This document shows, piece after piece, positions 12,243-23,899 of a stretch of 64,000 nucleotides of DNA. Origin of the DNA: Copromyces sp. CBS 386.78 (lineage: Eukaryota; Ascomycota; Sordariomycetes; Sordariales; Sordariaceae); NCBI GenBank assembly GCA_030685235.1, contig MU839226.1, positions 1-64,000 on the forward strand, in the 5' to 3' direction. The position numbers and the translations under genes are program-made. Position 1 is the first letter of the stretch; each line of letters starts with the position of its first letter. The notes beneath the pieces are model-generated. The model did no database searches. It was not told the DNA's origin and saw only the letters and a program-made list of their open reading frames with translations.

Positions 12243-15200
12243 TCACCTCCTTACTTGACGTAGTGAGCGTCTTGAGTCCTTACGATCCTTCTCATCCACG
12301 AATCTGACCTTGCGTTGTCCATCTACATGTGAATGAGGAGCTCCAGGCTTTCGTTCATCGGGCCGATGCTTCCAATAATCCTCTACGAGTTCCTTTGCAT
12401 TCCTCAGGTCTTTGGTATCCTTCCATTCGTTGTCGTGATGGCCATATCCCTTCCATTTGACGTGGTACCAGACCTTGCCGTTGACCCATTTGTGCGCGAC
12501 GACCTTCTCCAGTTCGTACTTATCGCCAGACTCATCGGAATCACTCTGAGAGTCTTCAATAGGCCCAGGAGGGGGAGCAGTTCGGCCGAAGGGGTCCTCG
12601 TTATTCGGTGCTGGTATCAGGTGTACGACTGAGATCACTGGGTATATCTTCATGCGCGGAGGAAGGTCGAGCTTGTAGGCCAAACGTCCGACCTTCTAGA
12701 TGATGGTAAAGGGTCCAGAGCGTTGTTGAGACATTTTACGCGAAGGGCGGCCAGGGAGGTGATAACCGTAATTGAGCTTCAGAAACACCTTATCACCAAC
12801 CTTGAAGTCCACCTGTCGATGGTTGGTATCGTAACGGAGCTTGGCGTCGGCGATGGCGAAGTCTATGGCGAGCTGTGCCTCTTGGCGGATGTGGTCCCTA
12901 ATGGCGGGGTTATCTTCGAGAGAATGTGGTGATCCATTGACATTGGCACCAGTGGCGATATCCAGGGGTCCCAGAAGTTTGTATCCGAACAGGAACTCGT
13001 GTGGCGATGCCTTGATGCCTTCGATGAATGCGCTGTTTAGATTCCATTGAAGAGAGGGGATGATCAACAACCAGTTGTAACCGGTTTCGTAAACAAACGC
13101 ATGAAATCTGATGGCAATTTCAACGGTTTAGTTCTTGCGTTCAGCAGCTCCGTTTCCTGGCGGGTGGTAGGCGGTAGTCATCAGAAGTTTGGTGCCCATC
13201 GCAGTCCACATTCCTCGCCAGTAGGCAGATGTGAACTTGCGGTCACGATCCGAGATAATGCCGATCGGAAAACCCCAATCGCATAGTAAGAACATGCGGA
13301 TCGTAATGATGCCCCATTCGGTAGCCGTATAAGTATCGTGGCCAGGAATGAGGAGGGATCTTTTGGATGTTTTGTCGGTAACAGGCATCAAACTGTTGAA
13401 GGTACTGTGGTTGGGCATTTGCCAGGGAGTGTCGGTTGAGGATACTTCTAGAAGGCCTACTATAAAGTCAATAGAGATGATGCGCATGGGCAAGGCTTCC
13501 TCGGGGCGAATGGGTTAATAGTCGCCGATAGGTGGACTACGGTCGGTCTGGTTGAATTGGCATGCCGGATAGTATTCGAGATATTATCTAATTAGCCGAG
13601 TTTTATTGGGAAAGGATACTCCTTAGAGCTCGTACATCATACAATTGCGGCCGAAATGATGCTTATCGTCGTGAGCGGCTTCCAATACATCCTTTACAAA
13701 CTTATAGGGAATGCAAAGATTCTTAGTGCCGTCAGCTTGTTGGTTGTAGATGAGCCTATCGCGCATAAAGAAAGGGTAGCCGGCCTTAGAAAAGACGATG
13801 TCTCCGTCTTCGGAGACTCCTTTACATTGTTTGAGATACTCTATAATCTTAGCGAACTTCTTGTCAGACGCGTAAGCCGCGGTATAGGCCTTGCGCAATT
13901 CTGGATCTATCTGGGCCTCGGAGTAGGCGTACCAAACGTCGTTAAAGTAGAAGGCTAGATCCTCCCAGACGTCGTCAAATATAGGGGTCCCATCAGGATT
14001 GCCAGCATCCCCGATTACCTTTAAGCGGCTCAAGGCATTTAGGACGAAATTCAGCTTGCCGGGGATATGGAATACCTTCAGGTTATATCTAGACAGGTAA
14101 ATTGAAGCGTTAATCAAGCGTCGATTAGTTCGATCCGTGGAGGTCGTACGCAAGGAGGTCTGCTCAACGATACCCTTGGTTGCTAAGTAATCCGTAAGAA
14201 CGACAATTGGCAGATTGTACGAATGTAACTATGTGCGCAGCTTCTTTACTACCTAAACGAGACATGCCACCTCTAACTTAGATAGCTCGTAGCGTATTTC
14301 GGCCTTGGTAAGAACTTTACTCAGAAACATAATGGGGAGGACCTGTGGTAAGGGAATTAGGGAGCCTTCTACCCAGTCGTAGCCCTCCTTTAGATGAAAC
14401 ATTATAATGCCGAATCCGCGCTCAAGAGAGCCGTCGATTTGGAGAAATACCAAGCGGTCAGGGTTAAGGTGACATAAAATGGTATCGTCATCATAGATAG
14501 CACGTTGAAGTGTTTTAAAAGCGGCCGTTTCGGCTGGGGTGGGAGCGTAGTAGGTTTTTGCGCAGTAAGCAGCTCGTCTGGCTGGTTTCCTATTCTCTAC
14601 CTTGCCGAATGTGCGACCTTCAGCTAGTAGTATAACTTTGCGGTTCTAAAGGGGCTCGACCAGTTGGGCATAGTAAGGAATAAGGTGGCGTAGGAAGCCC
14701 GTGCTTCCAATATATTGCTCGAGGGCCTTTAAGTTATTAGGAAAGGCCAGATTCTTGAAGGCTGCGATACGTTGTTTGGTGGTTGACAGGCCGAAACCAT
14801 TAACATGGAAGCCTAGTAGTTCGACGCTGGGGTATCCCAAATAGGATTTCTTAGGGGATAGCACAATATTCTTTGAAACGAAGAGGGCGAAGATCGTATT
14901 AAAGTGCTTTAGGTGGTCGTCAACCGTGTCGGATACAATAATAATATCGTCAATATACACCCTGCAATAGTCTTTGTGATCTCGAAGGAGCATGTCCATG
15001 AACCTTTGAATATAGGCCGGCGTATTCTTGAAACCCATCTATGCAACGGTGGGCTGTTCGAGCCCTCGATGTATTATCAAGGTGAAACGATCTCGATGCC
15101 TCCACCAGACGCCAAACTGATAAAAGAAAGAGATAGCATCGATGATCGTAACAATGATCTTGCCGCGCATAAAGGCGATGATCTCGCCCTGGAGGGGAAG

Positions 15201-18200
15201 CGGGTAGTTGTCGGGAATAGTAAGGCTATTGAGAATCCGTAGGTCGATAACCGGCCGACCTTTGAGGCCGGTCTTCGTCTCTCTCCACACGACAAAAACT
15301 GGATGAGCGAAAGGGGTAGCGTATTTTACCCAATCCATTTTGCTCTGTTTATATAAAGCATCAAACACTTCGTCAATGACCGCCTGATCCTTTTTGCTTA
15401 TAGGATATATGCGAGCAGCCACTTTGTGGTTTTGCCAGCCGTCGACCAAAGGGACCCTCATCATTTCGTCCTCGGGCATATCCACCAAACCTCCCTCCTT
15501 CCAGAGCTTAAGGAACCTTTCAACCAGCTTGGCCAGGGCTTTGGAGATCCGCTTACTCCCAGCAAATATATGGACGCCCTCCTTGGTAATAATCTCTAGC
15601 GCTTTGTCATCCATTCGAATGCCCAGTATTGAATGCTTTTCTGGGAGCTTGGGATGCGGGACGGAATCGGGAGAGGCTGACGTATCGGGGGTATTAGGCT
15701 GGGCGGCTGTAGAGCGGGGATTGGCAGTAGGGGGTGCCTCGGTTATTGTATAGGCTTTGTCGTCGGTGGCGGTATATTCGAGATTAATGTTAAACTCAAC
15801 GTTAGCTAGGACGCAATATGCTTAGCAGGTGGCTTTAGTAGCCTCGTCAACCGATAGGGAGGGATCGCTTTCCATTAAACTGAGCACCTGCATAGCTATG
15901 GCCGTGTCGTAGATACTGGACCAAGAGGAGGCAAAGTAGCCATCCGCGTTATATTCGGTGATCATACCGATCTTCTGCTTACGAGGAACAGTAATAGTCT
16001 CGTTTGTCGTGTTCTTCATTAACGCGACTCTGGGAGAGCGTGCGTCGAGGACCGCGTTCACGATAGCGGGATGTGAGGAGTCGAAGAGGAAGCTTCTATC
16101 CTTGGGCAGGGATACGTAGTGGACTGGCACCATTCGTTCCTCGCTAGGTCTTAAAACAACCTTTTTCTCGGTGACGACCTTCCTTGAACAACGGTTAGGT
16201 GGCTTGAATACCTCGAATGCGGTGCTGAAGTTGTCCTGGGGAAGGCGAACCTCGGCTTTTCGATAGTCGATGTGCGCTTATTGCGGGTGGAGGAAGGAGT
16301 TAGCAAGTAGGAGGTTCGGGTTAAGTTCATCAATGACCCAACCTGCGGCCGTAGTTCTTAATAAGGTAGGGTTTCCTTTCGAGTCTTTTCCGGGAAGGTA
16401 GAAGGTAAACGTTGCCCACTCCGTGAGCTTCGTTGGCTTGCCGCCAACACCTCTGACTCTGGTGGCGTAGTCCGTTGATATTGAGTGCTCGAGGGTATTT
16501 AAGAAGGCTCGGCCGATGATAGTCTTCCCTGCTCCTAGATCTACGCAGATTTCGACTTTATTAGAGTCTGGGGTTGCCTTGGCGAGGACGCGGAGGTGCG
16601 TGAATCCTGATAACGGCCCTTGTTTAGATAGCTCGCCCTTCTAAGGGGTAGAGTTCTGCACCCGAAAAGGTATTGTAGTGGTGTAATAGGCTGCCTCAAT
16701 CGCTGGCATGTCTTTGCGACATTTGGCGAGATGGTCGAATAAGCGATTCCGCGAATGAAAGGTTTCTCCGCAGTGTTTACATTTGTAGAAAGTGTCGTTA
16801 AGACGGACTGATGGGATCACGTCTTCACGACTATCTTTTACCTTGCAAGCACGGGAATGATCATCCTTCAATTTCACAGAGCCGAATTCCATAAGGCACT
16901 TAGAACAAGTCAATTCGCTATATATATGGTAGACTGAGCTATCCGAGTTGTATCCATCCGAGTCGTCACCGGCGAAGTTGATGAGCTCCTCTGTCAGGTT
17001 CTCTACCTCAATATAGTGGGCGCGATCCTTGCTGACGTTATAGTCGCGACTACGGTTACGGTCGAAACCTCTACTGCGACTATAGTCGCGGTCGGGGTTC
17101 ATGCTACGATCGCTATTGGAGGTACGAACCTCAGAGCGTTCCGGACGGCTGCTGGTCTTAGTAGCGCGATTACGACTGCGGTCGCGGTTGTCGCGGCTGT
17201 TTCGATCGCGGCTGCGAGTGCGATTGCGGCTGGCGTCGTGATTGTTTGAAGGGTATCCGTTACCGGTGGTAGTCCGGGAGGCATACTTGCTTCTGGCGAC
17301 GGCGAGCAGGACGGCTCTAGCTTGGTCGATCTCCCGCAGATAGCTCTCGATATCGTAAAAGGCAGGAGGAGCCCGAAGGATAGTCTTAATATTGACGCTA
17401 AAGCTATTCCAGATCTGGACTATAACTCCGTGGTAGTTCACATCTTTACCTTTAGGTAGGATGCCCATGGCGTTTGCGAGACGGACTTATTTGAGTATGT
17501 AGTTAGAGGCTGCGTTCTTATCTTTATAGATGTCATAAAGTATGAGCCTTCCTTCATTGAACTTCCGGGTCGCGGTGGCAGAGTCAAGAGCGAAACGCTC
17601 AATCAGCGCGTTAGTGTAGTCCTCAAGGGTGACGAGCTTGCTCCGTCTAGCGGGTGTCAGCTGGTTATTCTACCACATGTGGGCGGCTCCTTGTAGGAGA
17701 AGAGGCTATATGCGGATCAGCTGTTTACAGATGTAACCTTTAGGATCGTTAGTTATAAGAGTCTGCAGGCGCTCTATAAACATAGAGGCATCGGTATATA
17801 CGATAGTACTACCTGATTCGATTATGCCTATATCGTTGGGATCATCGGTATAAGGGTTGAAAGTGCCGACGTTATCCCGCTTAAGCTTAGACTTGTTATT
17901 ATCGGGATCGGGGGCAGGCTAGAAGAAGGTAGGCTTGTAAGAGCTGTACCGGCTACCGTACATATCGGGCCTACCTTTCAGCGGGTCATCCTCGTCGTCG
18001 CTATTATCATTATCGTCAGGGTCACCAGGGGCCGCCGCGGTATTATGAATGCGAGGAGGAATAGGAGGGGCTCCACCTCTAGCCTTGCTAAAAGGGTTGT
18101 TAGCATAGTTGGTAAAGGGGTTAGTTTTAGAAAAGGAACCAGCAGCCTTACTGCTGATGTCAGTGCCTGCCTGAATAATGGTGGGCAAAATGCGGGGTTT

Positions 18201-19499
18201 GGTCATCGGAGCAGGAATAGTGACACTGGTCTTCCTGGAACGTTCTGCGGTAGCCTTGCTAGCCGCAGCTTTGTAGGCCTCGTCGGGAGATAGCTCTGGG
18301 TAGGCGGCCGCGTAGATACGCTTGGCCATAAGCTCCTTTATATCCCTAAGATGCCTTTCGTACATGTCGGAATTCTTCTTCAAAAGGATTCGGAGATAAT
18401 TATCGCGATCTTTAAAGCCGTTAATAAAGTCTATGAAATTGGTATAATTAACTTCTTCGTCATAGATAATGCGGGCGATCCTAGGGTTGAGATCACCGGC
18501 ATACGGTTCAGCGTAGGCACGAGTACGTGGCCTGGGCAGAGGGCTACTATCGCGAGTAATATTACGAGGCTTAGGGGTAGGTTCCTTATAAGGGAAATAG
18601 TACTCAGGGACCCTGGGGTTGCGACGGCGACTGGGGACCTCGACGCAATCCGAGTCGTCATCCTCAATAATCGGCTTGCGATAAATAATAATCTTGGTGA
18701 CACCGAAAGGCTCAGTCAGGGGCTCGTCTCCCTACATAGGTCGAGATAGGTAGTCGCTATCCTTAAAGCCGCCGTATTAGATTGCGGTAACATTAGAGCG
18801 ATCGGATAGGTTGCCGTTACTGGGAAAGTGACCAGGCATTTCGGTAGAGCTTCTTCCTCTGGGTAAAGGTGTAGCCGAGATACGACCGGGGTATTATCCC
18901 TGGATGGCGGCGAGGACCTCGTAGTGGTTGGAGAGCATCTTAGTCTCGAGGTTACCGACTTTGGTCGCGAGCTCGTCTACGACTTGATTGCGGGCCAAGG
19001 CATGCTCGTGATTTTTGGTGAACTATTTGTGCATTTCTGCTTTGAATTAGTGTAGGTTGCTATCCAGAGTTTTGGAGTAGGTGTCGAGGTAATTGAGCCG
19101 TTTCCAGATCTTCCGGTTAGAGATACGCGAGGGACCTTCGTTTCCGCTGTCTTCGCTATCGTTATCGCGCCCAAGTGTGGCAGTGTCGCGATCTATACGC
19201 GGGGATACGCGTTTGTGAGGAGACGTTAAGACTTTTGGGGGCGCGAGGTTCTCGGGCGGCTCGATAAGCGATGATTGATGTGATTTGGATGGAGATAGAG
19301 TGTTGGCGACCGAGGAGATGATATTGCTAACCAGGCCAGGTTTTGGCTGTTATTGGGTTTCGTGGACTTGGGTAATGTCGCGAGTTTGAGGGGGCAGTAG
19401 AAACTGGCTGCTAAGGCGCTCGATGTTATATGTGCTGGGAACTGAAGTCTTGCGCGGGGAGCGGCGCGTTCCCTGGTCGGGCGGATCTTCACCGGTCAT
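12243..19499 (-). pseudogene. Gag-Pol polyprotein of chromovirus E, single frame with RIP stops
   Basis: The frame opens with ATG at 19499 (MTGEDPPDQ) and closes with TGA at 12243-12245: 7,257 nt, 2,418 codons plus stop, with no frameshift that I can find. Order along the protein: Gag (19499 to about 16650), Arg/Ser/Asp-rich linker (about 17020-17260), two C-X2-C-X12-H-X3-C fingers (about 16719-16910), aspartic protease with VDLGAG (about 16520-16560), reverse transcriptase (15614 to about 14700) with catalytic YIDD near 14946-14957, RNase H (about 14600-13950), an integrase zinc-binding segment (HHFGRNC, about 13640), an Asp-Asp-Glu core (IDF, SDRDRKF, GAAERKN; 13493-13128), the integrase C-terminus, and a chromodomain (YELEKVVAHKW...WYHVKWKGYG, about 12540-12380). 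At least nine premature stops are in frame (12696, 13128, 13623, 14253, 14646, 15039, 15822, 16641, 17919): six TAG, three TAA, no TGA. It is therefore non-functional. Confidence 0.94.
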
Positions 19500-19621
19500 G
19501 GTTGATAATTGATGGTTGGTCGGTAAGAAAGGTCAGTCCAAGTTCGTCTCGCTTACGATCACGGGTATATTTAAGTGGAAGGAGTGGGGTGATTGTAAGG
19601 GGAGCGAACAGGAGTCTGTCG

Positions 19622-19720
19622 CCACCAGTGCTCTAAACAAGCGACCGATGGTTCCAGAGGGGCCTTATTACCACCAGTGCTCTAGACAAGCGACCGGCAG
19701 TTTCAAGGAGAGGGGAGCGA
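19622..19720. repeat. 49-bp tandem duplication in the E leader
   Basis: CCACCAGTGCTCTA recurs at 19622 and 19671 with matching flanks (AACAAGCGACCGATGG versus GACAAGCGACCGGCAG), giving a period of 49 bp. It lies in the untranslated leader of E, between the primer-binding site and the Gag start codon. Confidence 0.8.
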
Positions 19721-19876
19721 TGGCTATCTTGCGACGAGCAGATCGCGGGGTTACCCTTCGCGTCGAAGATCAATGAAGATGCCCGGATCGGGGTGGTGCA
19801 AATGTTTCTACACACTCGTTCGATGCGAGCCGACGCGAGTGCGATGGTGTGAAATGAGGAAGCGGGGGGGTTTTAT

Positions 19877-20068
19877 GATCGCGAGTCCGACGTCCCAGAC
19901 AGACAGTCGATCTTACGAATCGGACTAGCGGGCTCGCGATAGGAGAAATCAGCGAGTTTGCTAGAGGGGGGTGATCGCGAGTTCGGCGTCCTAAACAGAC
20001 TGCCGATCTTACGAGTCGGACTAGCAAGTTCGCGATAGGAAAAATCAGCGAACTTACTAGAGATAATG
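19877..20068. repeat. 96-bp tandem duplication with internal dyads in the E leader
   Basis: GATCGCGAGT begins units at 19877 and 19973, a period of 96 bp. Each unit contains near-palindromic pairs: CGCGAGT with a later GCGATAGGA context, and ATCTTACGA followed by TCGGACTAG, so each could fold as RNA. The pair sits just inside the primer-binding site, where a packaging or dimerisation signal might be expected, but that role is inference. Confidence 0.8.
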
Positions 20069-20081
20069 GGCACTACGAACG

Positions 20082-20098
20082 TTTAGTTGCAGCTACCA
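20082..20098 (-). promoter_or_regulatory. Primer-binding site of chromovirus E
   Basis: Two bases inside the 5' LTR, the minus strand reads TGGTAGCTGCAACTAAA. The TGG start and position fit a tRNA-primed minus-strand start, pairing with the CCA-terminated 3' end of a tRNA. I do not name the tRNA because I cannot compare it with a tRNA set. Confidence 0.6.
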
Positions 20099-20100
20099 CT

Positions 20101-20392
20101 TGATAGGGTAACACGGGTTGTTGGAAATACTACGAAGCATGTGCAACAGTAATATTTAAAAGAAAGATGTCAGAGGAAGAAAGGCGTGGCCGAAGGCCGC
20201 GCTGTGCGGGAATCCCTTTATGGGAAATCCCTTATCTTATCGCAGACCCACCTTTCAGTGAAGTCGTGCGACCTGGCAGGCGTGCCAAGGCACTTGCCTG
20301 CCGGAGCCTCTGACACGGGTGGGCATGGTCAGTGCCATGCCCAGTCTACTCAATTGATCTAATCTTACATATGATGCGATGGTCCCGCATCA
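20101..20392 (-). repeat. 5' LTR of chromovirus E
   Basis: This 292-bp LTR is nearly identical to 11903-12194. It retains C where the other copy has T, and the reverse, at two positions in its first 60 bases. Being upstream of Gag on the minus strand, it would supply the promoter. Confidence 0.96.
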
Positions 20393-20397
20393 TAGTT

Positions 20398-20649
20398 ATA
20401 TGTTTACGAGGTGTTTTTTTCTTGGTAGGAGTACTAATAGTAGGACTATTAGTTGTATGTATAGTTTGAGCTGGGCTTTTAATTAATACGGGAGTTCGAA
20501 TTTGAATTATTAACGTTATTGCCACTTGTATAAATAGCGTAGTTGGCTCTAGTGCTAGTGTTTTTCGAGGCTGTTTAAGTATATTTGGCTATAATAATTC
20601 TTCTCCTAGCCGCTTTGCGATTTCGTTTATTATTTTAAAATTAGCTGGC
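20398..20649. repeat. Fragment of repeat X between elements E and A
   Basis: This 252-bp piece of X is bounded on the left by the E target duplication and on the right by the TSD CTGGC of Gypsy A. It joins 11902 on one side and 52089 on the other once E and A are removed. It probably covers the 3' end of the helicase relic. No motif is recognisable within it. Confidence 0.75.
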
Positions 20650-20882
20650 TATTATGGGTAGAGGGCGAGAGGTTGGGTGTAGATGTAAGATATGCGTAAT
20701 TGCACGAGGAGAGGAAAAGAAGAGAAGTGCAGAGGTACATTCGGGAGATAGGCTTTTATAGGACTCGAGCTATAAACTAGTAAGTCTATAGCGGGAAGCT
20801 GTAGCCAATTAACCGAAATAGTAACAATAGTTTTAGAAAACTACTATTACTAGTATATATAATATAGGCTAACCCTATAATA
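20650..20882 (-). repeat. 3' LTR of Gypsy A
   Basis: This 233-bp LTR begins TATTATGGG (ancestral TATCACGGG) and ends CCCTATAATA. The outer, left half keeps GC bases (AGAGGGCGAGAGGTTGGG) whereas the inner half is AT-mutated. Next to it the minus strand has a purine-rich tract (AGGCAGGGGTAG) suited to priming plus-strand synthesis. Confidence 0.92.
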
Positions 20883-23800
20883 CTACCCCTGCCTAAAAAA
20901 AGTTATATAACTAACTAAAGTTATATAAAATAATAGATAACCCTATTAAACGTTTAGTCCAACCGTAAAAAACTTCTATAGCCGCCAACCGTAATAATTT
21001 CCTCCTCCCTTTGTACTTCGTTAGTAGAGCCTCTGCTTCTATAGCCGGCTCTTCTGTTTCTTCTAATATTTTCCTCCTTTGCTTCCGCTCTACCGCTAGC
21101 TAGTCTAAGGGTATTAAAGCCTCTAAATATACTTCGTAAAATTACTATATTATATTAGGGGATATAGCTACGTTAATACGCGGTTATTATAAAAATTAAT
21201 AAGGTGGCGCCTAAACGATAAAATATTCTTAACGACCGTTAGCTACTTTACGGTAGCTATTAATTTTAATGAAATCCTATTCTACTAAATCCTTCTCGTT
21301 ATTAATCCTCCTTATACTACGACTTTAATTTGTACAAACGTCCTTTTATACTTCCAACTATCTTAAAATACCTATTTCAATTTACGGTTTAATTTTACTA
21401 ATATAAAAGGTAGGGCTATATTTTATATTGATTGGCAATCTAAGTATAACTTTATAGCTATCTATTTTAACGATTTCGAACGGGCCCTTATAAAGGGGGG
21501 TGAGCTTTACGTATAATCGGCCGGTATTAAAATTTTCCGTATTAAATAGGACCTTATCTCCCGTCTTATACTTTAGAGTATCCGTCCTTCGAATATTAAT
21601 ATTGGCCTCGTATTATTACTAAATTTATTTTATTTAATTTATAATGTACTTTAATACTCTTTTAAAATAATTAACGATTTTATTAGTTTTAAAATACTTT
21701 ATTTACTATTAAATTAATAAATTTAGTGGGTATAATTTCGTTAGTTTAATGCCTATATAGGAGTAGAAATTGTAATTAGTAAAGAAAGGGGATACTCCCG
21801 TTATTTCTAAAATTAAGTTATTGCCAACGAACTCCGCAATTGGCAATTAATTTACTTAATTATTTTATACTTAATTAATATAGAGACGAAACTATTTTTC
21901 TATTTCTATATTAATATACTCTATTTAACCGTTAATAATTAAGTAGAACGCGGAGGAGGGCTTAAAAATTGCTTCTAAGTAAGAAGATAAAGTTCTCTAA
22001 AATTATAAAATAAATGAGGAGCTTTAGTCTGATATAATAGAATTTAGGAGGCTGTAAATACTATAAATTTTTTAAATAAATTAGTCCGCTAATTCTCCGG
22101 CTATAAGGCCGATAATAAGAATAAAATATTGTATTTTCGTTAAACGATTAATAATAATAGCTATATATTTAAATTTTTAACCCCGGTATACGTAGAGAGT
22201 TAAAGGGGTAATATAATTTACGGAAATATCCTTTTATAATACGAAAAGTACTATTAGCGGCTTTAAAAAATTATATAAAGAATATTATAATAATTTAGAT
22301 TTAGTATATAGTAGGCAGGCCTTATAATAGGCCTTAATAGTACTGAATATCCTTAATTAGAAGAAAAAATAAGAAAGTAACGAATAGGTCTTTTTACGAC
22401 CTAAGTAGCTAATAAACGGCGAATTGTATACGTAGCGGAGGAGTTAGAATTAAAAGTCAATATCGTTAGGGTTAATAATAGAGAAACTCTATTTGCACGG
22501 ACATAAAACTCTATTTGCACTGTAACCCACTTTTTCCCTTATACATATCCCTAACCCTCGCGCGGCCACACATGTCACATATATTCTTTCGAAAATTTCG
22601 CCTAGAAATCTAGGCATTACCATTCTTTCACGAAATATTATGCCCAATACCAAGCCTAGATTTACACCCAGATCTACACCCAGATTGGCCATTTTACAAC
22701 GTACTTTACAGCGTACTTAGCGGTACAATTACATATCGTACGGTCGTACATCGTTCAATTAAACGATTAATCAATTAAACAATTAATTAATCGCACTTAA
22801 TTTATATTAATCTATATATTAATAATCTATCTAGTTTCTATTATAAAATCAAATAATTAGACTACTAGCGAAAGCTCTAAAATCCCCCTTATTAGGTTTA
22901 CGTATTAGTAATACGTATACTACAATAAGTACCTTACGTACTAGTAAAAATAATATTAGCCGGCGCGCCTCTTCCTTTCGCGCCTCCTCCCCTTATACTT
23001 CCTCTACCCCGGGTAGTATTACCTCCCCTCTTTCTTCCTCCTCTACTTCTCTATATACTACTACGAAGGCGGCCTTGTCTTCTATTTTGTATACCGGCTA
23101 AAAGCTAACGGCGATCAGCCTTATTAACTTATTTAAAGTCTATACCCTCCTATATAAATATATTTCGCTAAATAGATAGTACTACCCGTATCGAAGTAGT
23201 AAGGTTTCGGCCTACCCTAGGTTGGCGGCCGCGGCTAGGCTATAAGCGAGGCCGTCCTTAAGGTCGTAATAGTTAAATTGGCGCAATTAAAGGTAGAGGA
23301 ATTTAAATATTAATTAGCGTAATTAATCGGGGAGTATGAAGATTATATACGAATAGCGCTATATTTCGAAGGTAGCTACGAAAGTTCTCTATACAGTTAA
23401 AATTGTAATATCTAAAATATTCGTCTTCGTTAATAAAACTTCTAATAAACTACTAGTAGGGGTAAAAATCCTATTTAATCAACTTCAATAATTTAGGCCG
23501 GGTAATAAGGCTAGGGTATAATATATACGAATATAGTAAGCTAAATTACTTATTAAATTTGCCTATATATAATTCTAATTTATTAAGGTCTAGATTTATA
23601 GCCGTTATTACAATACTTAGAATAATATAGTACTATTTAGTAACCAATTTAAATATTCTCTAATATACTTAATATAGGACATTCCCTAATTACTCTACGT
23701 TAAAGTATTTTAATTAAATAAATTTCGTTTCTTTTTCATTATATTTATTAATTCGGCGCTTTATTATATTAAGGAGGCGGAAACTCTATATAACAACTTT

Positions 23801-23899
23801 AATAATTAGATTATTACTTATATATAGAAGGATAATTAATATACTATATAATATATAGAGTATAATATAGCCCAATATAATAAGTAAAGTTAGGAATTA

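Larger units (their letters stand above)
11903..20392 (-). mobile_element. Chromovirus E: full-length Ty3/Gypsy-type LTR retrotransposon
   Basis: An 8,490-bp element in minus orientation is bounded by near-identical 292-bp LTRs (TGATAGGG...CGCATCA) and flanked by 5-bp TSDs TAGTT (11898-11902 and 20393-20397). Reading one LTR against the other I see about two differences, both C/T type, in the first 60 bp. It encodes one Gag-Pol frame with a C-terminal chromodomain. Base composition is close to host DNA, unlike everything around it, so it is the most recent large insertion in the window. It landed between the two convergent gene relics of X. Confidence 0.96.
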
